Shown here piece by piece: positions 9,066-15,319 of a stretch of DNA of 15,319 nt. The notes under the pieces were generated by a model. The model was not told where the DNA came from. It did no database searches and saw only the letters and a program-made list of their open reading frames with translations. Made by a program: the position numbers and the translations under genes. Numbering within the stretch: the stretch's first letter is position 1; each line of letters begins with the position of its first letter. Origin of the DNA: Temnopleurus reevesii (lineage: Eukaryota > Echinodermata > Echinoidea > Temnopleuroida > Temnopleuridae); assembly GCA_036244855.1 (NCBI GenBank), contig BQKZ01000386.1, positions 141,555 to 156,873 of the forward strand, written 5' to 3'.

Positions 9066-9848
9066 CACTTATGATTGTAGTCGAAGACATGTGAGCTTTT
9101 GGGATTATTTTGAACTCTTTCTTGTGATATTGATTGATTTGTAATGCATTTGAATCACAAGGATCTCACAATGACACTTCAAGTGGAATGGAATTACACA
9201 GCGTAACTGAGGATTGCACGAACAATACAGTGATATTATTTGATATAAGAGTGTTACATCAAAGCATTTCCCTATTATATCCATCAAATGTTTGCTATAC
9301 AATATGATACTTTTCTGAGAAACTATCAACATCGAACACAATTTTTGTGGGCAGGAGAAAGAAGAAATTTATTGTGATATCCGACAAAAAACAATGATGA
9401 GGAATACTCTGTACATGATCCTGTGGAATGAAAATAGTTTTTGATTATTAAACAATCTTTGTGATGATATACCTTCCTACATGTAGTTTAGCCGACGAGC
9501 ATGATACCCCCAATCTGCCGCTGAATTGCGAACTTGGAAAAAAATATTTATGGATAGGACTTCGGTATTCATGGGCCTTTGACTATTTGAACAAGAACCA
9601 TTTTGTACTTGTCTAGTTAAAAAAATAAACTACAAGAATCTCTTATCGTGTATGACACATTTGAAAGTGTTTCCCATCTCTTATACCCTGCGAGTTTAGT
9701 GTTAGTCAATGTTGGAAATCAAATACCAAATATTGAGCTCCATTCAGCAGATAATGTCTAAAATTATCCACCACTGACTTGAACTGTATCATTTCCTCAT
9801 CAACACTAAACGAGAGAACAAAAGCTTAGCACCAATAAAGATAAAAAA
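9066..9848. other. AT-rich non-coding stretch upstream of the FAK linker exon
   Basis: No gene was recognised. The minus frame at 9105-9341 has no supporting features. Just before the ATG at 9849 lies ccaataaagataaaaaaatg, with a CCAAT word at 9832, which is only suggestive of promoter-like sequence. Confidence 0.45.
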
Positions 9849-9925
9849 ATGGGTGTAAAAAAGCACCGTCTGCGCACCAAGTGGCGTTACGTAATGAGAT
9901 GCTTCTTTGATTGTTTCACGTACAG
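9849..9925 (+). other. Possible alternative 5' extension of the FAK linker exon with its own ATG
   Basis: The frame of the linker exon stays open upstream of its acceptor to an ATG at 9849, and on to a stop at 9807-9809. The ATG has A at -3 and G at +4, a good initiation context. The extension would read MGVKKHRLRTKWRYVM and then RCFFDCFTYS before joining RLPSTEG. It is basic and carries two cysteines, and its base composition is less AT-rich than the flanks. If transcribed from a promoter inside the intron, it would give a kinase lacking the FERM domain. The good acceptor at 9925 and the roughly one-in-three chance of such an open extension argue that it may be only intron. Confidence 0.3.
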
Positions 9926-9999
9926 CCGGCTACCGTCAACAGAGGGCAGTAATGAAGTCACCGTCAGCGGCCGCAAGAAGCTCCCCACCGTCAAACCAG
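9926..9999 (+). CDS. PTK2: FAK exon: FERM end to FERM-kinase linker
   Basis: Internal exon of a focal adhesion kinase gene, a cytoplasmic tyrosine kinase acting at integrin adhesions. It is 74 bases: one base completing a codon, 24 codons, then one base. Seen: a pyrimidine-rich acceptor ending cacgtacag at 9925, and donor CAG|gtaagt at 9999/10000. It encodes RLPSTEGSNEVT.. then GRKKLPTVKP. The split codon G|GT joins perfectly to the exon at 12264. Family knowledge: in vertebrate FAK the last FERM helix ends GYCRL and is followed by a linker with an ALPSIP motif. RL at the start and KLPTVKP near the end fit that layout, and a preceding exon ending TG would restore the Cys. The linker from RL to the YAEI tyrosine is about 18 residues shorter than I recall for human FAK. 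The 5' boundary is the least certain part, because the frame stays open upstream to an ATG at 9849. Confidence 0.7.
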
Positions 10000-10298
10000 G
10001 TAAGTTAACCCATTTCCACTTTCTCTTCTGCTTGTACATGTATGCAATGTGAGCAATCTATGGACAAATTAAAGAACATTATTCAAGCATTTATACTGCT
10101 AAATCCAGTTACTGGACATTTTAAAATTTCAAAATCAATAACTTTTTCAACATATTTCAGCTATTTAAAATCATGAACAAAAATAACTGAAATATAATTA
10201 GATCTCATCATCATTCCAAACACTGTATTTTTGTTGTAACTGCTGCGCTTCAAAATGTGCGCATTTTCTGTCGGGTGCGTGATTTCAATTTGCGTCCA

Positions 10299-10442
10299 GG
10301 GAGGTGTTTCACCAAGTCGTTCTTAAAGTTACGCACAACTTTACGTTCGACTGGTATCATTTCTTGTGCAGAATGCGCGCACTATTATGAATTATCACGC
10401 ACAAGAAGGGATACCAGTCGAACGTAAAGTCGTGTGTAAAGT
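10299..10442. mobile_element. Fold-back MITE, right-truncated copy
   Basis: Nearly identical to the intact copy at 10819-10989 (about four differences across the shared 195 bases, 10248-10442 versus 10768-10962), but it stops at gtgtgtaaagt and changes to unrelated sequence without the closing terminal repeat. Confidence 0.75.
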
Positions 10443-10818
10443 GAGAGGAAAATATTTTGACAAGTGTGTTTATTTTGGAGAGCATTTACATATGTGTGTA
10501 TAAGCGCCATCCCTCCCCCCCCCCCCCATCATCTGAAAAAAATTGAATTCATCTTTAATCCCTTGGGGAGATAGGTGTAAATTATTGTTACATGTAGCTT
10601 GTTATGTTCTGACTCGTTCACTGGCATCCTAAGGCTTACATTAAAGCCCAAGTATAGTTTTGGTAAAAGCGAATGTTTTTATCGCCAAATTTTGTCTTCA
10701 AATCTACTTAAAAAGAAACATGATATCATGAACATGTTGTACAAAAGATTGTACGAAAAATTAACANCTTCAAAATGTGCGCATTTTCTGTCGGGTGCGT
10801 GATTTCAATTTGCGTCCA

Positions 10819-10989
10819 GGGAGGTGTTTCACCAAGTCGTTCTTAAAGTTACGCACAACTTTATGTTCGACTGGTATCATCTCTTGCGCAGAATGCGCGC
10901 ACTATTATGAATTATCACGCACAAGAAGGGATACCAGTGGAACGTAAAGTCGTGTGTAAAGTCTTTCTTATCTTGGTGAAACACCTCCC
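10819..10989. mobile_element. Fold-back MITE, intact 171-bp copy
   Basis: Terminal inverted repeats gggaggtgtttcaccaag and cttggtgaaacacctccc are perfect over 18 bases. Inner arms continue the palindrome: gactggtatcatctcttgcg against cgcacaagaagggataccag. The short centre is around cgcgcactattatgaatt. No coding capacity. Related, more decayed fold-back elements lie at 13274-13448, 13839-13945 and 13949-14109. Confidence 0.85.
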
Positions 10990-11036
10990 AGTATTACCAT
11001 GCTGTCCGGTAATGGGATTTTCACTAACTATACAAT

Positions 11037-11225
11037 AGCTTCATGATTGCAAAAAAATCCAAGGTATGGCTCTAGTTCAACATTTTTCCACATAATAAGA
11101 AGGATGGAAATTTTGTTAGAGCCCATCTCCATGTAGCCGTTGTTAATGCCTGAATGTATGCACTGTGTCAAGTAGAAGGTACAAAGGACTGGGACCAAGT
11201 AAACAACTTTCAAAGTAATTCTTGC
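11037..11225. repeat. Dispersed repeat copy with internally inverted halves
   Basis: The first part (agttcaacatttttccacat, aataagaaggatgg) matches the family in + orientation. The second part (tgcactgtgtcaagtagaag, gtacaaaggactggg, gtaaacaactttc) is the reverse complement of the family's right part. Head and tail therefore face each other. The minus frame here (11028-11213) is a shadow of the repeat. Confidence 0.6.
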
Positions 11226-11299
11226 CTTTTCCCACCATGGATAAACATTGATGGAAAGTGCGTATCCGAGATGCTGCGAAAAAATTCACCGGCATACTG

Positions 11300-11360
11300 A
11301 GGTAGGAATCAAACCCACAACCCCCTGATGACTAGACAGGTGTCTTACCACTAGCCCACC
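11300..11360 (-). mobile_element. tRNA-derived SINE head on the minus strand
   Basis: Read on the minus strand, the sequence has a pol III A-box-like ggctagtggtaagaca (11356-11341) and, after about 25 bases, a B-box-like gggtttgattcctacc (11316-11301). These are the internal promoter elements of a tRNA. The body (ggcatactgag..., cgcagcatctcggatacgc) continues to about 11235. A cloverleaf with proper acceptor pairing is not evident, so it is a tRNA-like SINE and not a working tRNA gene. Confidence 0.6.
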
Positions 11361-11375
11361 ATGAGCCGATGGCAG

Positions 11376-11460
11376 TGATGGGATCGATTCCTACCCGAGC
11401 ATGCCTGTGATTTTTTTCACAGCATCTCGGAAATTCACCGTCAATCAGTGTTTATTCATC
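11376..11460 (+). mobile_element. Second SINE body in inverted orientation
   Basis: The sequence gggatcgattcctacccgag, catgcctgtgatttttttca, cagcatctcgg and gtgtttattcatc is the + strand counterpart of the minus-strand element ending at about 11240. Together the two copies form a palindrome at 11240-11459 with the tRNA-like head of one copy in the middle. The + copy keeps a B-box-like ggatcgattcc but no clear A box. Confidence 0.6.
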
Positions 11461-11539
11461 TTGTGAAAAGACAAGAATTTTTTTCAATTATTATCTACAC
11501 AATAGAAAAATCATTCAATTGATATGTAAACAACTCTAT

Positions 11540-11725
11540 TAAAGCATATAGCTTCATGATCCCAAAAGAAAGTCCCAGGTGTGACTCTTGTTCAACATTT
11601 TTCCACAGAATAAGAAGGATGGATATGTTGTTTTGTGTCCATCTTCATGTTGTAGCTATTGTTGATGCTTGAATGGAGGTTGTTTACTTTGTCCCAGGCC
11701 TTTGTCCCTTCTGTTCACAGTAGAT
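11540..11725 (+). repeat. Dispersed repeat copy, most complete + copy
   Basis: It contains cttgttcaacatttttccac, agaataagaaggatgg, tgcttgaatggaggttgttt, actttgtcccaggcctttgt and cccttctgttcacagt. The copy at about 370-540 matches it nearly throughout. It ends in a tcacagt motif, and other copies end cacagtg, hinting at a cactgtg-type end. An N lies 13 bases downstream, at 11738. Confidence 0.65.
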
Positions 11726-12029
11726 TATGCAGTGATGNGCCATGGTAAAAATATCTGAATATTGGGAGGAATCAGTCATAGATATTACACCAGTCTACTG
11801 TTGTTACAGTAGCACAACAAAATATTTACAGAATTATAAGACTGCATTCTGTTTTATTTTGTTGAGGGGATGTTGCAAGAAAATTTAAATTCGCATTGTC
11901 CTTTCCCTTTGGTTACTTTCAACAAAATCCACATGAAGCAAGAATATTGATTAGCATGTTCTAATCAATTGCAACTTTTAATTGATCACAACTTTCCTGA
12001 AAAGCCCCTCTAGGCATTTACTTGTATCT

Positions 12030-12150
12030 GGCCCATCCAAAAAAGCAAAAAAAAAAAAAAGCAAAAGGAACAAAATTTGAATATTACAATGTACCAGACA
12101 GCTACATGTATGTATCAAGCCCCCCCCCCCCCCAAAAAAAAAAGGAAAAA
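12030..12150 (+). repeat. Homopolymer-rich tract before the glycine-loop exon
   Basis: An A run at about 12047-12060, a C run at about 12121-12133 and a directly following A run. The opposing short frames at 11978-12208 and 12022-12231 translate these runs and are not genes. Run lengths are prone to sequencing error. Confidence 0.8.
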
Positions 12151-12263
12151 GCTGTGTACATGTTGTACATAATCTATTTGAGAGCAGACAAGCAAAAAAA
12201 TTGGACACATTTTGTATGGTACTTTATTTGACCTCAAATATTACATCTCTCTTTTTTCACCAG

Positions 12264-12421
12264 GTGGTATATCTGACGACTATGCCGAAATCGTTGATGA
12301 TGACGACTACGCGATGCCTGCGGCTAAGGACTACGAGATATCGCGGGAGCTGGTCACCCTCGTCGAGACGATCGGTCAAGGCCAGTTTGGGGACGTCCAC
12401 AAAGGCATCTACATTGACCAG
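12264..12421 (+). CDS. PTK2: FAK exon: YAEI autophosphorylation site and kinase glycine loop
   Basis: Clear focal adhesion kinase exon of 158 bases: two bases of a split Gly codon plus 52 codons, ending in phase 0. Acceptor tttttcaccag at 12263; donor CAG|gtaagg at 12421/12422. Residue 6 is the Tyr of DDYAEI, equivalent to human Tyr397, whose phosphorylated form binds the Src SH2 domain. Residue 15 is the Tyr of DDYAMP, equivalent to Tyr407. The kinase domain then begins with DYEISRELVTLVETIG, and the nucleotide-binding loop IGQGQFGDVHKGIY occupies residues 36-49, almost identical to the vertebrate IGEGQFGDVHQGIY. The spacing between the two tyrosines is nine residues rather than ten, lacking the equivalent of Thr406. 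An open frame runs upstream through the acceptor to an ATG at 12212, but that part is intronic. PYK2 is the close paralogue in vertebrates. The DDYAEI and GQFGDV wording is closer to FAK. Confidence 0.97.
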
Positions 12422-13177
12422 GTAAGGGGGATAAGAAATTAGAAAGTGAATAACCAAATGGCTGAACTAATAGCCTTCAAAAAAGACAAAACACAAGACC
12501 TTTCAGCTCAGTCATTCAACGTGAAGAATAGTTCTTTTGCCTTAGAACAAATCTCATCAATATTCGGAATGATTTACAATTTGAATCGTCAAAAACAGGG
12601 AAAATGGGATCTTGACAATGATACATATTCTATTTTTGATAAAGCCAACATTTGCCACAAGACTTAGGCATATCTTGCCAAGTTTTGGACTCCACATCAA
12701 TTTGTCAAACTTGGTAAACAGAAAAATATGTAATGTTATCTGAGTAAGTTGCTAAAATCTGTTGAAACTTCATGGAGAGAAAATGAAGCAATTTGAATTA
12801 GATAGATTCTCTATTCACCAACTGGGACATTCATATACATCAGAGTTATAATCAAGGTATCTGTTTTTCTTGAAATCCAGGAAACGCTGATGAGAGTACA
12901 TTAACTCGCAATAACTGTATTTCATTTTGAGGGATGAATACATTACCATGACCTTGCAGGGGGGATGCTGTTGCCCCCAAACTTTTGTTTTTTCAGTAAA
13001 ATGTGTTTAAACATGATAGTAATACTGTAATATACAGACAATCCACTTTTAGCCCCTCCATTTGTTAATATATTTCTGATGTTTCTGCATTGATAAACAC
13101 CATTAATGGAAGCTTTCTCTTTATATGTCTTTTTTTCTTTCCCTTTATCTGTCTTTTTTTATTCAATTTCTATACAG
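12422..13177 (+). other. FAK intron between glycine-loop exon and lysine exon
   Basis: Intron of 756 bases in phase 0, gtaagg to tatacag. It is AT-rich with a long T/C-rich tract before the acceptor. An open frame at 12446-12667 has no recognisable protein features and intron-like composition. No repeat or RNA gene was recognised. Confidence 0.85.
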
Positions 13178-13259
13178 GATGAGAAGGTGGAGGTAGCAGT
13201 GAAGACATGTAAAGTCGAGAGCACGCAGCAGCTGGGAGAAAGATTTCTAGAAGAAGCAT
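13178..13259 (+). CDS. PTK2: FAK exon: kinase ATP-binding lysine and start of helix C
   Basis: Short FAK kinase-domain exon of 82 bases: 27 codons plus one base. Acceptor ttctatacag at 13177, preceded by a long T/C-rich tract; donor T|gtaagt at 13259/13260. It encodes DEKVEVAVKTCK, where the Lys of AVKTCK is the invariant ATP-phosphate-binding lysine (Lys454 in human FAK). ESTQQLGERFLEEA follows, the lead-in to helix C. The vertebrate protein continues with Leu-Thr-Met after EA. The single trailing T fits a TTA or TTG leucine completed by the next exon, which was not found in the remaining 2 kb. It joins in phase 0 to the exon ending at 12421 to read GIYIDQ-DEKVEVAVKTCK. The segment between the GIY strand and AVK is a few residues shorter than in human FAK. 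No frameshift or missing catalytic residue is seen. Confidence 0.96.
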
Positions 13260-13273
13260 GTAAGTAAATACAC

Positions 13274-13448
13274 TAGGGTTGTGTTTAATAAAGCTGTAAG
13301 TAAATCTACACACGACTCTACGAATGACTGGTGACCCTTTCCTGAACTCGATGAGAACCCCTGGTGCCGAGTCTCAACTAAGAAAGGATAACCAGTAGCT
13401 TGTAGAGTCCTGCATATGTCTGCACACAGTTGTATGAAACATACCCCT
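13274..13448. mobile_element. Fold-back MITE starting about 14 bp after a FAK splice donor
   Basis: The termini agggttgtgtttaataaagc and tgtatgaaacatacccct are imperfect inverted repeats, and inner arms gactggtgaccctttc and gaaaggataaccagta pair. Layout and the ctggt..accag arms resemble the element at 10819, so it is probably an older relative. Confidence 0.6.
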
Positions 13449-13691
13449 GCCTATTGTGGCCACGATAGATATGTAACCTCTGTAGACAGGTTCTATAATG
13501 CATATTTTTATCTGGATAGGATCCAAAGTGTGCTGCAGATATATATCAATGAATATAAATGAAATAAGTGAACTCATAAGCAGATTATATTTAGGATAGA
13601 GAGTAAGTATATTGTACAAGTAGGTGAGTAATTAGATGATTAAAGAAATAAGAGAAGAAATGACATTTGAAAACATGAATTGTTTATATTC

Positions 13692-13780
13692 NCTCGGCGT
13701 TTGCTCGCTTCGCTCGGCGTTTGCTCGCTTCGCTCGCAATTGGACGCCTCGCTGCGCTCGGCAGTCGCTCGCTTCGCTCA
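13692..13780 (+). repeat. CG-rich gctcgcttcg simple repeat
   Basis: After an N at 13692, a 20-base unit, ctcggcgtttgctcgcttcg, occurs twice in tandem. Looser variants follow (cctcgctgcgctcggcagtc, gctcgcttcgctcac). It is strikingly CG-rich inside AT-rich intron. The frame at 13636-13866 reads through it and is not a gene. Confidence 0.75.
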
Positions 13781-13838
13781 CAAAAAATCTACTAGATTTC
13801 ATTCAATCAATGTTGGCAACTCTGACAAGTTATAAAAT

Positions 13839-14109
13839 GACTGGTATCTGTTCATGTGCTAAATGATTGACAATCTGACGAGTATTCAACACAAGAACTG
13901 AAACTAGTTATTCTGAAAGTCTTTTGTTTCTTGGTGAAACACTGCAAAGGACTGTGTTTCCCCAAGTTACATGTATAAATGACTTTAAGAACAACCCTAA
14001 GACTCACTGGTATCAGTTCTTGTGCTGAATGATATCTTTCTAGTATATAACAATCAATAACATACCGATACTTTAGTCACTCATAAAGTCATTAATTTTA
14101 AGAATGACC
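13839..14109. mobile_element. Two adjoining decayed fold-back MITEs
   Basis: The right half of one element (gactggtatc, acacaagaactg, gaaagtcttttgtttcttgg, tgaaacactg) ends at about 13945. A second begins at about 13949 (gactgtgtttccccaag, aatgactttaagaacaaccc, cactggtatcagttcttgtg) and closes with gataccgat-like and ataaagtcattaattttaag sequence near 14109. Both carry the ctggtatc and gtgaaacac words of the intact element at 10819. They meet tail to head. Confidence 0.6.
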
Positions 14110-14112
14110 TGG

Positions 14113-14409
14113 TTAACTCATCCGTCGCCAAGGGATCAAATCGGATTAGTCGATGGATCGCCAAGCGTGCCGATCGGCACAATAGTACTATTCCGAAAAT
14201 CAATACGATTGCGCCACGCTTGCAACAGTACAGTGTGAATTTCCGACCTGTGTCAATTCATTACGGATTTAGCTTTCACATGAGCGTGTCGGAAATATAG
14301 CAATACATTGCAATTTAAAAAATGTTCTACAAAAAGGAGTGCCCAGTTTCACTCGCCCCAATTTAGCCTGGCGTACGGGGGATTCTATAGCCGGCGCAGG
14401 AAGGGTTAA
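14113..14409. mobile_element. Second TTAA-flanked piggyBac-like MITE
   Basis: A 297-base segment starts TTAACTCATCCGTCGCC and ends GGCGCAGGAAGGGTTAA, whose reverse complement is TTAACCCTTCCTGCGCC. The ends match at 13 of 17 positions including TTAA. The interior is richer in CG than the flanks and holds an exact 14-base palindrome gtgccgatcggcac (14167-14180). No transposase frame. Confidence 0.65.
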
Positions 14410-14649
14410 ACAGCATTCTGGCATTTATTTGCAACCGAAAAGAAATTTATTGAGCTTTGATCATTCTGAGGTAATAATATTGAAGAACAAAAACCAGATT
14501 ATTTAACTTGTGTGTGCTCTCTTTGATGTCAACTAGAACCTTGTGTGTCCTTTGAAGCATTTCCAGTCATTTGTAAGGTCAAAAACTATCATTAAAAATC
14601 ATCCTTTGTTTCAACTCAAATGTATAAACACTGAGCTAAAGGGAAAAAG

Positions 14650-14935
14650 GCTCGAGACAAATTAAACAACCTCTATTCAAGCATTGGTAATATATCAATG
14701 AACAAAAAATAAATTTCCATCCTTGTTCTGTGGAAGAATGTTGATCAATAGTTGATTGATATATCATGTAGTTTTCAACTTTTTAAGAATTTTTGTTTAA
14801 CTTTTTGCCAAATTAATATGGGAATTGCATTTGTCCCCACCTGGGACTTTCTTTTGTAATCATGGAGCAATTATGAATGTTTGAAAGAAGTTTACTTTTT
14901 CCCAGTCCTTTGTCACTTCTACTCACAGTGAAAGA
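14650..14935. repeat. Dispersed repeat, two oppositely oriented pieces
   Basis: 14650-14745 is in minus orientation (attaaacaacctctattcaa, aatttccatccttgttctgt, ggaagaatgttga). 14830-14932 is in + orientation (cacctgggactttcttttgt, gtttactttttcccagtcct, ttgtcacttctactcacagt). This repeats the inverted-halves arrangement seen at 11037-11225, with the reverse order of parts. Confidence 0.55.
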
Positions 14936-15319
14936 CATGTTACATTGGCAGACAACTTACGGTTTGCATTCATATCCGCGATCTACTTTCAGTTGTCAGT
15001 TTGTAATCCAGCAAAAAAAATTGTAACCAAAAAGTTTTAATGAGCCATTGTATTTTTATTTTTTTTCTTCATATTTTGTTGATCATGATCTTTTCCCTAT
15101 TTTGCTGCCTACCCCCCCCCCCAAAGAGTCATCATTCCATCTTTTGCTACAATTACTCCAGATTTATAGCAATACTTTCTCAATAAATCTAATTGACTGT
15201 ATAGTTAAATCTGGTTTATAAATGTACATGCCAATTTTTCCTACTTTATAATTTCTTTAATCTCTATAATGTCAATATTCTTTGGGGTATTGATGACCAT
15301 CAAACATGATTGAAATCAT
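14936..15319. other. AT-rich intron tail with a C run
   Basis: No exon, RNA or repeat family was recognised. A run of about 11 C lies at 15112-15122. The expected next FAK kinase exon is not visible, so it lies downstream of the window. Confidence 0.5.

Larger units (their letters stand above)
10000..12263 (+). other. FAK intron between linker exon and glycine-loop exon
   Basis: Intron of 2264 bases with gtaagt at the 5' end and a T-rich tract plus cag at the 3' end, separating codon phase 1. It holds two copies of a fold-back MITE, an inverted pair of SINE-like sequences, two copies of a dispersed repeat and several homopolymer runs (C at about 10515, A at about 12047, C/A at about 12121). 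An extra short exon cannot be excluded, since the linker is shorter than in vertebrates, but none was recognised. Confidence 0.85.

Noticed and set aside
9830..9999. A longer internal exon starting after the cttag at 9829
   Set aside because: No pyrimidine tract directly precedes it and several AG dinucleotides lie just upstream. The acceptor at 9925 is much better.
11300..11360. A functional tRNA gene on the minus strand
   Set aside because: A- and B-box-like words are present, but no clear acceptor-stem pairing. The sequence continues into a repeated SINE body with an inverted second copy.
12212..12263. Alternative start ATG at 12212 reading into the FAK exon
   Set aside because: The sequence before 12264 is a typical T-rich 3' intron end with cag. 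The upstream residues are intron-like, and the splice phase to 9999 is exact.
12446..12667. 73-codon + frame in the 756-base intron
   Set aside because: Base composition is intron-like, it has no homology I recognise, and it is out of place between two exons that join perfectly.
13260..15319. Next FAK kinase exon (the segment following EEA)
   Set aside because: I looked for sequence encoding the conserved DHPHIVKL-type stretch after an acceptor and saw none. The exon is presumably beyond the window.

Overview
This is a window of animal nuclear DNA. It is AT-rich, has GT-AG introns and is packed with short non-autonomous transposons. It carries one recognisable protein-coding gene on the + strand: a stretch of the focal adhesion kinase gene (FAK, PTK2 family). 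Repeat style (TTAA-ended and TACAGTC-ended MITEs, fold-back elements, a tRNA-derived SINE, CG-rich gctcgcttcg motifs) together with the FAK sequence suggests a marine invertebrate deuterostome, most likely a sea urchin or another echinoderm. That assignment is inference.

Gene layout. Three exons join in frame: 9926-9999 (end of the FERM domain and linker), 12264-12421 (linker with the two autophosphorylation/Src-site tyrosines, then the kinase glycine loop) and 13178-13259 (the strand with the ATP-binding lysine, and the start of helix C). Splice phases match at both junctions, and the last exon ends one base into a codon that fits the conserved leucine starting the next kinase exon, which lies beyond the window. 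No FERM-domain exon was recognised in the first 9.9 kb. That stretch therefore looks like a long intron, or like the region holding alternative first exons. Two candidate alternative starts were found: an ATG extending the 9926 exon upstream (9849), and an ATG micro-exon at 3558-3613 whose donor phase fits the 9926 exon.

Region by region. 1-1371: fold-back MITE, a dispersed-repeat copy, a retroposon-like tail and a TTAA-flanked piggyBac-like MITE. 1372-1855: CpG-rich island of unknown role. 1856-3000: diverged tandem array of about 202-bp units containing a suspicious single N. 3000-4750: AT-rich, with the candidate micro-exon and a mariner-type MITE. 4750-5620: a run of three large palindromes. 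6120-6440: GA-rich low complexity. 6690-7050: two-unit tandem repeat. 8160-9060: degenerate tandem array. 10000-12263: intron with fold-back MITEs, an inverted SINE pair and more dispersed repeats. 13260-15319: intron with further MITEs.

Four single Ns (2334, 10767, 11738, 13692) occur. Two sit exactly at the first base of a near-identical second copy of sequence seen about 0.5 kb upstream, which looks like unmerged contig ends rather than biology. Almost all longer open frames in the window are chance frames in repeats or introns.
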